Notes under the pieces: model-generated
What the model saw: the letters and a program-made list of their open reading frames with translations, nothing else
Told to the model about the DNA's origin: nothing
The model's database searches: none
Source: CAVVAL01 sp963740215
GTDB taxonomy: Bacteria > Actinomycetota > Actinomycetes > Mycobacteriales > Cryptosporangiaceae
DNA length: 64,000 bases
Assembly: GCA_963740215.1 (NCBI GenBank)
Contig: CAVUDJ010000019.1
Coordinates: forward strand, 1,736,001 to 1,800,000
Reading direction: 5' to 3'
Part shown: piece by piece, positions 33,191 to 42,365 of the stretch
How the letters are laid out: each line of letters starts with the position of its first letter
Numbering within the stretch: position 1 is the stretch's first letter
Position numbers and translations under genes: made by a program

Positions 33191-33723
33191 TGCACCAGCT
33201 GCGCGGCACCGAACTGAAGCGCCTGCACCGCACCTGGCGCCGACGCAACGCGCACCGGCTCGCGCTCCTGCTGGACAACGTCGGCAACCCGTACAACGTC
33301 GGGTCGATCGTGCGGTCGGCGGCGGCGCTCGGCGTCGACGCGCTGTACCTCGCCGGGCAGTCCGCGTCGCCGCGCACGCCGAAGGCGCAGAAGACGGCAC
33401 TCGGCACCGACCGGTACCTGGAGTTCACCGAGTACGAGACGGTCGCCACCGCCGCCGATCAGGCCCGCGCCGACGGGTACTTCGTCGTCGGCATCGAGCT
33501 GGCCGACCCCGCCACGCCGCTCGCCGAGCTGGACCTGGCCCGCGACGTCTGCCTCGTGCTCGGCCACGAGGACCACGGCATCTCCAACGCGGGGCTCGCG
33601 GCCTGCGACGCGCTGGCGTACATCCCGCTCGCCGGCAAGGTGGGGTCGCTGAACGTGGCCTCCGCCGCCGCGATCGCGTGCTACGAGGCACGCCGCCAGC
33701 ACTGGGCCGCCGCAGCCGAGTAA
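33190..33723 (+). CDS. SpoU/TrmH family RNA 2'-O-methyltransferase
   Basis: 177 aa. SPOUT-class motifs: motif 1 ALLLDNVGNPYNVGSIVRSAAALG (N and R of the catalytic region), motif 2 CLVLGHEDHGISN (GxExxG) near residue 130, motif 3 IPLAGKVGSLNVASAAAIACYE near 145. It methylates a ribose 2'-OH in tRNA or rRNA; the position is unknown. The GTG at 33190 shares its first base with the stop of the preceding methyltransferase, so both RNA modification genes are co-translated. Confidence 0.9.
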   Translation: MHQLRGTELKRLHRTWRRRNAHRLALLLDNVGNPYNVGSIVRSAAALGVDALYLAGQSASPRTPKAQKTALGTDRYLEFTEYETVATAADQARADGYFVVGIELADPATPLAELDLARDVCLVLGHEDHGISNAGLAACDALAYIPLAGKVGSLNVASAAAIACYEARRQHWAAAAE

Positions 33724-33736
33724 CCCCTCGCCCGAC

Positions 33737-33787
33737 TTTCGGCCTTTTGAGGGTCGCGGAGGCCGCGGAACCCTCAAAAGTCCGAAA
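33737..33787. terminator. 18-bp hairpin between convergent genes
   Basis: Arms 33737-33754 and 33770-33787 pair over 18 bp with one mismatch around a 15-base loop. It lies between the ends of the SpoU gene and potC and may stop both transcripts. Confidence 0.65.
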
Positions 33788-33822
33788 CTGGGCGCGGGCG
33801 GCGGCATGCACCCGACGGTGGG

Positions 33823-34608
33823 TCAACGAGAGCGGGCCGGGCGGCGGTACGACACCGCGAGCGTGATGACCAGCGCGAGCAGGAACATCACCGAGCCGAT
33901 CACGTTGATCTGCGGCGGCACTCCGCGCTGGTTCGCGCCGAACACGTACATGGGGAACGTGATCGTGGAGCCGGAGTTGAAGTTCGTGATGATGAAGTCG
34001 TCGAACGAGAGGGAGAACGACAGCAGCGCGGCGGCGAGGATTCCCGGCAGCACGAGCGGCAACGTCACCAGCCGGAACGTCTGCCACTCGTTGGCGTAGA
34101 GGTCCATGGCGGCCTGTTCCAGGCTCGGGTCCAGCCCCTGCAGGCGCGCCTTCACGGTGACGACCACGAAGCTGAGGCAGAACAGCACGTGCGCGAAGAA
34201 GATCGTCCAGAAGCCGCGCTCGACGCCACCCTGCACGAACAGCGCGAGCAGCGACGCCCCCATCACCACCTCGGGGGTGGCCATCGGCAGGAAGATCAGC
34301 AGGTTCGTCGCCGAGCGGCCACGGAACCGGTGCCGCACCAGCCCGAACGCGAGCAGCGTGCCGAGCGTGGTCGCCACCAGCGTCGCGAGCAGCCCGATCT
34401 GGATCGACACGATCAGGCTGTCGCACATGCCGGCGGCCGCGCACGGGTGCAGCCAGGCATCGAGCGAGAACCGCCGCCACGCGAAGTTGAACCGCCCGGC
34501 CGGGTCGTTGAACGAGAAGACGAACACGACGATGACCGGCGCGAACAGGAAGAGCAGCGCCAGGGCCGCCGCCAGGACGACCAACCGCTCCCGCACCCAC
34601 CTGATCAC
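33823..34608 (-). CDS. potC: Polyamine ABC transporter permease PotC
   Basis: 261 aa with about six membrane segments. N-terminal VLAAALALLFLFAPVIVVFVFSFND is typical of PotC (SFND), and the EAA loop reads LEQAAMDLYANEWQTFRLVTLPLVLPGI near residue 165. FSLSFDDFIITNFNSG near 195 is highly characteristic of PotC. The GTG at 34608 overlaps the potB stop (GTGA). With PotABD it imports putrescine or spermidine across the membrane. Confidence 0.94.
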   Translation of the reverse strand: MIRWVRERLVVLAAALALLFLFAPVIVVFVFSFNDPAGRFNFAWRRFSLDAWLHPCAAAGMCDSLIVSIQIGLLATLVATTLGTLLAFGLVRHRFRGRSATNLLIFLPMATPEVVMGASLLALFVQGGVERGFWTIFFAHVLFCLSFVVVTVKARLQGLDPSLEQAAMDLYANEWQTFRLVTLPLVLPGILAAALLSFSLSFDDFIITNFNSGSTITFPMYVFGANQRGVPPQINVIGSVMFLLALVITLAVSYRRPARSR

Positions 34609-35439
34609 ACGAGCTCCTCGGTGCCGGCGCGGCGCACGTACACCATGACCATGACGACGATCGTCACCATGAGGATCACCGAGAGCGCCGCCGCGGCGGG
34701 GTAGTCGCCGACCACGAGGAACCGGCTCTGGATGACGTTGCCGATCATCGAGGTCTGCGGCGTGCCGAGGAACTCGACGTTGACGTAGTCGCCAGCAGCC
34801 GGGATGAACGTCAGCAGCGTGCCGCCGACGACGCCCGGCAGGGACAGCGGGAACGTCACCTTGCGGAACGTCGTGAACGCGTTCGCGTACAGGTCGTTCG
34901 CCGCCTCCAGGAGACGGCTGTCGAGCCTCTCCAGGCTGGCGTAGAGGGGCAGCGTCATGAACGGCAGGAAGTTGTACGTCAGGCCGCAGATCACCGCGAA
35001 CGGCGTGGCGAGCAGCCGGCCGTCGTCGCCCAGGATCCCCACGAAGCGCAGCGTGTCGACGACGAACCCGTCGTCGCCGAGGATGATCTTCCAGGCCAGC
35101 GTCCGCACGAGGAAGCTGGTGAAGAACGGCGCCACCACCAGCACCAGCAGCACGTTCTTCCACCGGCCGGCCTTGAGGGCGATCGTGTATGCGAGCGGGT
35201 AGGCGATGACGAGCGCGGCGATCGTCGCCGGTGCCGGCGTAGAGCAGCGAGCGGCCGAACTGCGGCGCGTAGTCGCGGAGCACCTCGGCATAGATGCCGA
35301 CGTTGCCGGTGACCACGTACCCCTCCTCCAGGGATCCCTCCTGGAGCGACTGCGACACGAGCGTCACCGTCGGGATCAGGAAGAACACCGCCAGCCACCC
35401 GAGCGCCGGCACTATCAGCAGGTACGCCCGCCGGCTCAT
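34605..35439 (-). CDS. potB: Polyamine ABC transporter permease PotB, frameshifted as read
   Basis: Starts at ATG 35439 (RRAYLLIVPALGWLAVFFLIPTVTLVSQSLQEG; LRDYAPQFGRSLLYAG). Near 35231 the frame changes, and it continues as TIAALVIAYPLAYTIALKAGRWKNVLLVLVVAPFFTSFLVRTLAWKIILG...EAANDLYANAFTTFRKVTFPLSLPGVVGG, the EAA loop, to the stop at 34605. One extra G in the run before ACGATC explains it. Corrected, it is a normal PotB of about 277 aa. Its start overlaps the stop of a 9-codon SERSE micro-ORF that also carries its GAGG. Confidence 0.9.
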
Positions 35440-35465
35440 GAGTACGCCTCGCTCCGCTCGCTCAT
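35436..35465 (-). CDS. 9-aa leader micro-ORF of the SERSE family between potA and potB
   Basis: Ten codons from ATG 35465, encoding MSERSEAYS. The ATG overlaps the potA stop and the TGA overlaps the potB start, with GAGG seven bases before the potB ATG. It is the short 26-bp form of the repeat unit. Confidence 0.5.
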   Translation of the reverse strand: MSERSEAYS

Positions 35466-36604
35466 GGGACCAGCTCGGGGTCGATGATCCGGCCTGCCTC
35501 CGGGTCCTCGCCGCCGTCGAGCCCGAACGCGTTGGCTGCCTCCCAGTGCAGCAGCACCTCGTCGCCCGGGCGGAACGCCCCGCCGCTGCGCAGGTTCTGG
35601 GAGAAGACGGTGAGGTCCTGGCCCCACCCGACCCGCACGACGTACTGGGTGCTGACGCCGATGAAGCTGGCGTCGGTGACCGTGCCGGTGACGGAGTTGT
35701 GCCCGTCCGGGGCCGGAGTGCCGCTCACGGGAAGCACGTGCAGCTTCTCCGGCCGCACCCCGACGTAGAGGCGGTCCGCCACCGACCGGCTGCGCGACTT
35801 CGGCAACACGACCCGCGACCCGTGGACGTCGAGCAGCAGGTCGTCGTCAGCCCGCCCCGCCACGGAGCCTTCGAGGAGGTTCGACTGGCCGAGGAAGTTC
35901 GCGACGAAGACGGTGGCCGGCGTCTCGTACAGCTCGGTCGGGCCGCCGAGCTGCTCGACCCTGCCGTGGTTCATCACGGCGATCGTGTCGGCCATCGTCA
36001 TGGCCTCCTCCTGGTCGTGCGTGACGTGCACGAACGTGAGGCCGACGTCGGTCTGGATCCGCTTGAGTTCGAGCTGCATCTGACGCCGCAGCTTCAGGTC
36101 GAGCGCGCCGAGCGGCTCGTCGAGCAGCAGCACCTGCGGCCGGTTGACGAGCGCCCTGGCCAGCGCAACGCGCTGCTGCTGCCCGCCGGACAGCTGCGCC
36201 GGCTTGCGGCGGGCGAGGTCGGCGAGCTCCACCATGGACAGCGCCTCGCCGACCTTCGCCCGCACGTCCTTGACCCCTCGGCGACGCAGCCCGAACGCCA
36301 CGTTCTCGCCGATGTCGAGGTGCGGGAACAGCGCGTAGCTCTGGAACACCGTGTTGACCGGGCGCTGGTACGGGCGGCGGTCCGTGAGGTCCACGTCGCC
36401 GAGGTGGATCCGGCCGGCGTCCGGGGTCTCCAGGCCGCCGACCATCCGCAGCGTCGTGGTCTTGCCGCACCCGGACGGGCCGAGCAGCGCGAAGAACGCG
36501 CCGGCCGGGATCGTGAGAGTGAGGTCGTCCACCGCGAGCAGCGAACCGAACCGCTTACTCACCCCGGTGATACGAAGGTCCCGACCACCGCTCGCCGCTG
36601 ACAT
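35462..36604 (-). CDS. potA: Polyamine ABC transporter ATPase PotA
   Basis: 380 aa. Walker A LLGPSGCGKTTTLRMVGG near residue 42, Q-loop NTVFQSYALFPHL near 85, signature LSGGQQQRVALARAL near 138, Walker B VLLLDEPLGALD near 158, and H-loop FVHVTHDQEEAM near 192. The C-terminal TOBE-like regulatory domain (residues 270-375) has YVGVRPEKLHVL. It hydrolyses ATP to drive PotBC. It follows potD directly (stop and start adjacent) and overlaps the micro-ORF before potB. The order potD-A-B-C makes one operon. Confidence 0.95.
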   Translation of the reverse strand: MSAASGGRDLRITGVSKRFGSLLAVDDLTLTIPAGAFFALLGPSGCGKTTTLRMVGGLETPDAGRIHLGDVDLTDRRPYQRPVNTVFQSYALFPHLDIGENVAFGLRRRGVKDVRAKVGEALSMVELADLARRKPAQLSGGQQQRVALARALVNRPQVLLLDEPLGALDLKLRRQMQLELKRIQTDVGLTFVHVTHDQEEAMTMADTIAVMNHGRVEQLGGPTELYETPATVFVANFLGQSNLLEGSVAGRADDDLLLDVHGSRVVLPKSRSRSVADRLYVGVRPEKLHVLPVSGTPAPDGHNSVTGTVTDASFIGVSTQYVVRVGWGQDLTVFSQNLRSGGAFRPGDEVLLHWEAANAFGLDGGEDPEAGRIIDPELVP

Positions 36605-37822
36605 CTAGGCCCCGATCACCTTCTGGAACTTGTCGTTGTAGGCGCGCTCGGTCTTCTCGTCAAGGCCCTTGAAGACGTGCAGCCGCTTCATCGTCGCCTC
36701 GGTGGGGAAGACCAGCTCGTTCTTCGCCAGCGCCGGGTCCTCCTTCGCGACCTCCTCCTGCGCCCCGACCACCGGGCAGACGAAGTTGACGGCGATCGCC
36801 AGCTTCGCCGCGTTGCGCGGGTCGTAGTAGAAGTTGAGGACCTTCTCCGCGTTGGCCTTGTGCCGCGCCTTGTTGGGGATCATCGTGTTGTCGCTCCAGA
36901 GCATCCCGCCGGGCTCCGGAACGACGAACTTGATCGCCGGGTTGTCGGCCTGGAGCTGCACCACGTCGCCCGACCACGCCACGCACGCCGCGATGTTGCC
37001 GGCGGCCAGGTCAGAGGCGTAGTCGTTGCCGGTGAACTTGCGGATCTGCCCGCTCTTCACTGCGTCGTCAAGGATGCCGATCGCGGTGTCGAAGTCGGCG
37101 TCGGTGAACGTGACGGTGCTCTTGCCCATCTGGCGCAGGATCAGGCCCATCGTGTCGCGCATCTCCGTCAGCGCGGTGACGCGGCCTTTCAGGCTGGGGT
37201 CGGTGAACAGCTGGTCGATCGTCGTGACCGGCTTTCCGGTGACCTTCTCGTTGTAGGCGATTCCGGTGACGCCGCTCTGCCACGGCATTGTGTAGTCGCG
37301 CTGCGGATCGAAGTCGACGTTCTGCAGCGCCGGCACGAGGTTGCGCAGGTTGGGCACGTTGGCGTGCTCGATCTTCTGCACCCACTTGAGCCGGATCAGC
37401 CGCGTGGCCATCCAGTCGGTGAGCACGATGAGGTCCCGCTTGATGTCGTTGCCCGCGGCCAGGTCCGCGCGGATCTTGCCGAAGAACTGGTCGTTGTCGT
37501 TGATGTCCTCGGTGTAGTTGACCTTGATGCCGCGGGTCATCGCGTAGAACCGGTCGAGCGTGGGGTGCTTCTTCTCGTCCTTCGGATCGACGTCCATATA
37601 GAACGGCCAGTTGGAGAAGTCGACCACCTTCTCCGTCTCCGACATGTCCTCGGCCGCCTGCTCGGACTCGTCCTTGCCGGCGCCCTCGGTGCCGCAGGCG
37701 GCCAGCAGCGAGCCGCCGAGCACACCGGCGCCGAGGAGGCTTGCCCCGCGCAGGACGCTCCGCCGCCGCAGCCGCGCCGTCAGCGCGCGCATCATGGCCT
37801 CGTCGGGGTGCATGTCGGTCAT
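36605..37822 (-). CDS. potD: Polyamine-binding lipoprotein PotD
   Basis: 405 aa. Carries both a twin-arginine-like stretch (RLRRRSVLRGASLLGAGVLGGSLLAACG) and a lipobox (LLAAC), so it is probably exported folded and lipid-anchored. Mature part: bacterial solute-binding fold with DFSNWPFYMDVD, VNYTEDINDNDQFFGKI (acidic residues as in PotD/PotF ligand sites), DLIVLTDWMATRLIRLKW, and MPWQSGVTGIAYNEKV. It delivers putrescine- or spermidine-type cations to PotBC. First gene of the operon, only 32 bp after the aldehyde dehydrogenase gene, so the two may be co-transcribed. Confidence 0.94.
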   Translation of the reverse strand: MTDMHPDEAMMRALTARLRRRSVLRGASLLGAGVLGGSLLAACGTEGAGKDESEQAAEDMSETEKVVDFSNWPFYMDVDPKDEKKHPTLDRFYAMTRGIKVNYTEDINDNDQFFGKIRADLAAGNDIKRDLIVLTDWMATRLIRLKWVQKIEHANVPNLRNLVPALQNVDFDPQRDYTMPWQSGVTGIAYNEKVTGKPVTTIDQLFTDPSLKGRVTALTEMRDTMGLILRQMGKSTVTFTDADFDTAIGILDDAVKSGQIRKFTGNDYASDLAAGNIAACVAWSGDVVQLQADNPAIKFVVPEPGGMLWSDNTMIPNKARHKANAEKVLNFYYDPRNAAKLAIAVNFVCPVVGAQEEVAKEDPALAKNELVFPTEATMKRLHVFKGLDEKTERAYNDKFQKVIGA

Positions 37823-37854
37823 CGGGAACTCCTTCTACGCTGCGGCGACCTATG

Positions 37855-39327
37855 TCAGCGGTCGCCGAAGATCGTGCGGTGCCAGTCCTTGGCAACGGCG
37901 GCGGTCAGGTCGTACATGACGTGCTTGACGGTGGTGTACTCCTCGAACGAGTACGTCGACATGTCCTTGCCGAATCCGGACGCCTTGACCCCACCGTGCG
38001 GCATCTCGCTGATGATCGGGATGTGGTCGTTGACCCAGACGCAGCCGGCCCGGATTCCCCTGGTGGCGGCGAGCGCGCGGTGCACGTCCCTCGTCCAGAC
38101 GGACGCCGCGAGCCCGTACGGGGTGTCGTTGGCGAGCGCGACCGCCTCCTCGTCGGTGTCGAACGGCAGCGCGGTGAGCACGGGACCGAAGACCTCCTGC
38201 TGGACGATCTCGGCATCCTGGCTCACGCCGGTCACAAGTGTCGGAGCGTAGTAGAAGCCCTTGGCGAGATCCCCTTCGGGGACGAACCCGCCGGTGACGA
38301 TCGTGGCCCCGGCGGCACGAGCGCGGTCGACGAAGCCGGCGACCCGCTGCTGCTGCGCGCGGGAGATCAGCGGCCCCTGGTCGGTGGACGGGTCCATCGG
38401 TGGCCCGAGCCGGACGGTCGCCATCGCGGCGGCGACGCCGTCCACGAACTGCTGGAACCGCGACCGGTGCACGTACGCGCGGGTCGCCGCGGTGCAGTCC
38501 TGGCCGGTGTTGATCAGCGCGCCGGCGACCGCACCCTGGATCGCGGCGTCGACGTCGGCGTCGTCGTGGACCACGAACGGCGCCTTACCGCCGAGTTCGA
38601 GGTGGACGCGCTTCGGCACGGCGTTCATCATGACCCGCTGACCTGTGGCCGACGAGCCGGTGAACGACACCATGTCCACGTCGTGATGGGCCACCAGCAC
38701 TTCGCCCGCTTCCGCGCCCGTGCCGGTGAGGACGTTGACAACACCGTCGGGCAGCCCGGCCTCGGTCGCCAGCTCGGCGAAGCGCAACGCTGTGAGCGGC
38801 GTGTTCTCGGCGGGCTTGAGCACGATCGTGTTGCCGGCCGCGATCGCCGGCAGTACCTTCCACGCCGCCATCTGCAGCGGGTAGTTCCATGGCGCGATCG
38901 AGCCGACGACGCCGACGGGTTCGCGGCGCGTCAGCGAGGTGTGGTCGGGCGAGTACTCCGCGGCGGCCTTGCCCGTGAGGTCGCGGGCGGCACCGGCGAA
39001 GAACGCGACGTTGTCCACGGTGCCGGGGACGTCGAACTCGCGCGACAGCTTGATCGGTTTGCCGGTCTGGCTGGTCTCCAGCACCGCCAGCTCCTCCGCG
39101 TGCTCGTCGACGAGCCGCGCGAGCCTGCTCAGCACGGCGGACCGCTCGCCCGGGGTCGCTCCCTCCCACCCCGGGAAAGCGGTCCGCGCGGCCGCGACGG
39201 CGCTGTCGACATCAGCCGGCGATGCGAGCCGCGCGGTCTCCACCACTTCACCGGTGGACGGATCGAGGACGTCAACGCTGCCCGCCGCCGATCCAGTCAC
39301 GCGCCGTCCGTCGATGTACTGGTGCAC
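37855..39327 (-). CDS. Aldehyde dehydrogenase (gamma-aminobutyraldehyde dehydrogenase-like)
   Basis: 490 aa NAD(P)-dependent aldehyde dehydrogenase. PWNYPLQMAAWKVLPAIAAGNTIVLKPAENTP near residue 155; catalytic Glu in VHLELGGKAPFVV near 250; catalytic Cys in NTGQDCTAATRAYV near 285; GPVLTALPFDTDEEAVALANDTPYGLAASVWT near 380; and the C-terminal PHGGVKASGFGKDMSTYSFEEYTTVKHVM, typical of the PuuC/Prr/YdcW clade. It should oxidise 4-aminobutanal or related omega-aminoaldehydes made from polyamines. GTG 39327 has GAGGAGG five bases upstream. Divergent from the PuuB-like oxidase, upstream of potD. Confidence 0.9.
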   Translation of the reverse strand: MHQYIDGRRVTGSAAGSVDVLDPSTGEVVETARLASPADVDSAVAAARTAFPGWEGATPGERSAVLSRLARLVDEHAEELAVLETSQTGKPIKLSREFDVPGTVDNVAFFAGAARDLTGKAAAEYSPDHTSLTRREPVGVVGSIAPWNYPLQMAAWKVLPAIAAGNTIVLKPAENTPLTALRFAELATEAGLPDGVVNVLTGTGAEAGEVLVAHHDVDMVSFTGSSATGQRVMMNAVPKRVHLELGGKAPFVVHDDADVDAAIQGAVAGALINTGQDCTAATRAYVHRSRFQQFVDGVAAAMATVRLGPPMDPSTDQGPLISRAQQQRVAGFVDRARAAGATIVTGGFVPEGDLAKGFYYAPTLVTGVSQDAEIVQQEVFGPVLTALPFDTDEEAVALANDTPYGLAASVWTRDVHRALAATRGIRAGCVWVNDHIPIISEMPHGGVKASGFGKDMSTYSFEEYTTVKHVMYDLTAAVAKDWHRTIFGDR

Positions 39328-39470
39328 CGCGGCCTCCTCGCTGGCTGTGCAGGAATGCTTACAGGCAACCCGCATGTCAGGCAAGGAATCCGTGAAACAA
39401 TCCGGTCTCAGATCCTGATTCCGAAGTTCGATCACTCAGATGTGCGGTTTACCGTTGCCTGGAGGGGGCC
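39328..39470. promoter_or_regulatory. Divergent control region of aldehyde dehydrogenase-pot and PuuB-like genes
   Basis: 143 bp separate the two start codons. It is less G+C-rich than the genes (about 39360-39460) and must hold both promoters. I see no clear palindrome matching the Lrp-region motif. Confidence 0.45.
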
Positions 39471-40808
39471 GTGAACATCAGCTTCTGGATGGACACCAGC
39501 GGCGACGACCTGACCCCCCGCAACGCACTCGACGGCGACCTCGACGTGGACGTCGCGATCGTCGGCGCCGGCTACACCGGGCTCTGGACGGCGTACTACC
39601 TGGCGCTGGCCGATCCGGGGCTGCGGATCGCGGTGCTCGAAGCCGAGATCGCCGGGTTCGGGGCGTCGGGGCGCAACGGCGGCTGGTGCTCGGCGCTCTT
39701 CCCGGCCAGCAAAGCACAGCTCGCGCGCCTTCACGGACGTGACGCGGCCGTCGCGATGCAGCGAGCCATGAACGCGACCGTGGGCGAGGTCGGCAAGGTC
39801 GCCGCCGCCGAGGGCATCGACGCGCACTGGGCGCTGGGCGGCACGTTGGTGCTCGCCACCGCGCCGAGCCAGGTCCCGCGATTGCGGGCATGGGTCGAGG
39901 ACGAGCGGTCATGGGGATTCGACGAGGTCGAGTGGGTGCCCGACGCCGACACCATGGTGCGCGCCAGTGGCGCACGCGGAGCCGCGTACACGCCGCACTG
40001 CGCGGCGATCCACCCTGGGCGGCTCGTGCGCGGGTTGGCGCGGGCGGTGGAGCGGCGCGGGGTGCGGATCTTCGAGCGCACTCGGGTGGCGTCGATCGAG
40101 CCCGGCGCGGCGGTGACGGCGGCCGGGCGGGTGCGGGCGGACGTCGTGGTGCGCGCCGTCGAGGGGTACACGCCCCTGCTCGCCGGGCACCGGCGCACGC
40201 TCGTGCCGGTGTACTCGCTGGTCATCGCCACGGAGCCGCTGCCTTCCGAGTTCTGGTCCTCGGTGGGTTGGCGACGGCGCGAGACCCTCAGCGACGGCCG
40301 GCACCTCATCATCTACGCGCAGCGCACGGCCGACGACCGGATCGTCTTCGGCGGGCGCGGTGCGCCGTACCACTTCGGGTCGCGCGTGCGCCCGTCGTTC
40401 GACCGCGAGCCCGCGGTGTTCGCCGAGCTGGAGCGGGTGCTGCGCGGGCTCTTTCCCGGGGTGGGCCGGATAACCCACCGGTGGGGCGGGCCGCTCGGGA
40501 TCCCGCGCGACTGGCACGCGTCCGTCGGGCTCGACCGCGCCACCGGGCTGGCCTGGGCGGGCGGCTACGTCGGGGACGGCGTCGCCACCACCAACCTCGC
40601 CGGGCGGACCCTCGCCGATCTCATCACCGGCGCATCCACGGAACTCACCGCGCTGCCGTGGGTCGGGCACCGGTCGCGGCGGTGGGAGCCCGAACCGTTG
40701 CGCTGGCTGGGGATCAACGCGGGACTGCGCCTGGCGATCGCCGCCGACCGCGCGGAGGCGCGTACCGGCCGACCGTCGCGGCTGGGCAAGCTGATCCCTG
40801 GCGGTTAG
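39471..40808 (+). CDS. FAD-dependent amine oxidase, PuuB (gamma-glutamylputrescine oxidase)-like
   Basis: 445 aa DAO-type flavoprotein. FAD motif VDVAIVGAGYTGLWTAYYLALADPGLRIAVLEAEIAGFGASGRNGGWCSALF (GxGxxG, then Glu, then the GASGRNGG motif) at residues 25-80, and the C-terminal second FAD contact GLAWAGGYVGDGVATTNLAGRTLADLI near 365. Closest family: PuuB/OrdL oxidases that deaminate gamma-glutamylputrescine or similar amines, releasing an aldehyde, ammonia and peroxide. The divergent aldehyde dehydrogenase would take the aldehyde. A PuuA-type glutamine synthetase is not in the window. Confidence 0.85.
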   Translation: MNISFWMDTSGDDLTPRNALDGDLDVDVAIVGAGYTGLWTAYYLALADPGLRIAVLEAEIAGFGASGRNGGWCSALFPASKAQLARLHGRDAAVAMQRAMNATVGEVGKVAAAEGIDAHWALGGTLVLATAPSQVPRLRAWVEDERSWGFDEVEWVPDADTMVRASGARGAAYTPHCAAIHPGRLVRGLARAVERRGVRIFERTRVASIEPGAAVTAAGRVRADVVVRAVEGYTPLLAGHRRTLVPVYSLVIATEPLPSEFWSSVGWRRRETLSDGRHLIIYAQRTADDRIVFGGRGAPYHFGSRVRPSFDREPAVFAELERVLRGLFPGVGRITHRWGGPLGIPRDWHASVGLDRATGLAWAGGYVGDGVATTNLAGRTLADLITGASTELTALPWVGHRSRRWEPEPLRWLGINAGLRLAIAADRAEARTGRPSRLGKLIPGG

Positions 40809-40817
40809 GGCGGCGCG

Positions 40818-42251
40818 TCAGGCGTCCAGGTTCGTCATGACGTGCTTGATGCGCGTGTAGTCCTCCAGGCCGTACATCGACAGGTCCTTGCCGTATCCGG
40901 AGTGCTTGAACCCGCCGTGCGGCATCTCGGCGACCAGCGGGATGTGCGTGTTGATCCAGACGCAGCCGAAGTCGAGCCGCTTCGCCATTCGCATCGCCCG
41001 GCCGTGGTCCTTCGTCCAGACGCTGGACGCCAGCGCGTACTTCGTGCCGTTGGCCCAGCGCACGGCCGCGTCCTCGTCGGTGAAGCGCTGCACGGTGATG
41101 ACCGGCCCGAACACCTCGTTCTGGACGATCTCGTCGTCCTGGTCAAGTCCGGAGACGACGGTGGGCGCGTAGAAGAATCCGCGGTCGCCGACGCGCTGGC
41201 CGCCGCTGTTCAGGACAGCGTGGTCGGGGAGCCGCTCGATGAAGCCGCTGACGTGCGCGAGCTGGTTGGCGTTGTTGACCGGCCCGTACGCCGCGTCGGT
41301 GTCGGACGGCGGCGCGGTGCGCGTGTTCTTCGCCTGCTCGGCGAGCGCGGCGACGAACTCGTCGTGGACGCGCGGCCCGGCGAGCACGCGCGTGGCGGCG
41401 GTGCAGTCCTGGCCGGCGTTGAAGTAGCCGCCCATGGCGATGCCCTCGGCGGCCACCGAGATGTCGGCGTCGTCGAAGACCACGACCGGCGACTTTCCGC
41501 CAAGTTCGAGGTGCACCCGCTTCACGTCGGCCGCGGCGGCCTTCGCCACCTCCATGCCGGCGCGGATGCTGCCCGTGATCGAGGCCATCGCCGGGATGGG
41601 GTGGCTGACGAGCGCGGCGCCCGTGTCACGGTCGCCGGCGACGACGTTGAAGACGCCCGGCGGCAGGAACTCAGCCATGATCTCGGCCATGAGGACGGTG
41701 GAGACCGGCGTGGTGTCGCTCGGCTTGAGCACCACCGTGTTGCCCGCCGCGATGGCCGGCGCCCACTTCCAGACCGCCATCATCATCGGGTAGTTCCACG
41801 GCGTGACCTGGGCGCAGACGCCGACGGGCTCGCGCCGGACGAACGACGTGTGGCCGGCCATGTACTCCCCCGCGGCCTTACCCTCCAGGACGCGGCAGGC
41901 GCCGGCGAAGAACCGGATCTGGTCGAGCATCGGCGGGATCTCCTCGTCCCGCGTCAGCTGGATCGGTTTGCCGGTGTTATCGCTCTCGGCCGCTACGAGA
42001 TCGTCGGCGCGCTCCTCGAACGCGTCGGCGATGCGCAGCATGGCGCGCTGGCGCTCGCTGGGGGTGGTGTCGCGCCAGCTCTCGAAGGCGGCCTCGGCGG
42101 CGGCGCACGCCGCGTCCACATCGGCCTGGCCGGAGATCGGTGCCTCGGCGAAGACCTCGCCGGTGCTCGGGTCGACCAGTTCGGAAGTCCGGCCGTCGGC
42201 AGCGTCCGCAAACGAGCCGTTGACGAAGTTCTGCAAGGTACGGCGTGCCAT
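40818..42251 (-). CDS. Aldehyde dehydrogenase, second copy (aminobutyraldehyde/semialdehyde type)
   Basis: 477 aa. PWNYPMMMAVWKWAPAIAAGNTVVLKPSDTTP near residue 150, catalytic Glu in VHLELGGKSPVVVFDDADI near 245, catalytic Cys in NAGQDCTAATRVLAGP near 280, and C-terminal PHGGFKHSGYGKDLSMYGLEDYTRIKHVM. It is similar to the first copy but clearly diverged, so it may handle a different aldehyde such as glutarate or succinate semialdehyde. ATG 42251 has GAAGGAGA upstream. It converges on the PuuB-like gene (9 bp between the ends) and is divergent from the CoA-transferase. Confidence 0.9.
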   Translation of the reverse strand: MARRTLQNFVNGSFADAADGRTSELVDPSTGEVFAEAPISGQADVDAACAAAEAAFESWRDTTPSERQRAMLRIADAFEERADDLVAAESDNTGKPIQLTRDEEIPPMLDQIRFFAGACRVLEGKAAGEYMAGHTSFVRREPVGVCAQVTPWNYPMMMAVWKWAPAIAAGNTVVLKPSDTTPVSTVLMAEIMAEFLPPGVFNVVAGDRDTGAALVSHPIPAMASITGSIRAGMEVAKAAAADVKRVHLELGGKSPVVVFDDADISVAAEGIAMGGYFNAGQDCTAATRVLAGPRVHDEFVAALAEQAKNTRTAPPSDTDAAYGPVNNANQLAHVSGFIERLPDHAVLNSGGQRVGDRGFFYAPTVVSGLDQDDEIVQNEVFGPVITVQRFTDEDAAVRWANGTKYALASSVWTKDHGRAMRMAKRLDFGCVWINTHIPLVAEMPHGGFKHSGYGKDLSMYGLEDYTRIKHVMTNLDA

Positions 42252-42365
42252 GACCTCTCCTTCGCAGGCGGGATGAGAAGACCGTAAGCACGGTGCGTTG
42301 CCACACCCTACTGCCGTGGTGGACAACTCTTCGCGCCTCGTACTCCACCGTGGCACTCTGGCAGG

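Noticed and set aside
35294..36601. 435-codon plus-strand frame opposite potA
   Set aside because: Shadow of the potA codon pattern; no motif, no ribosome-binding site.
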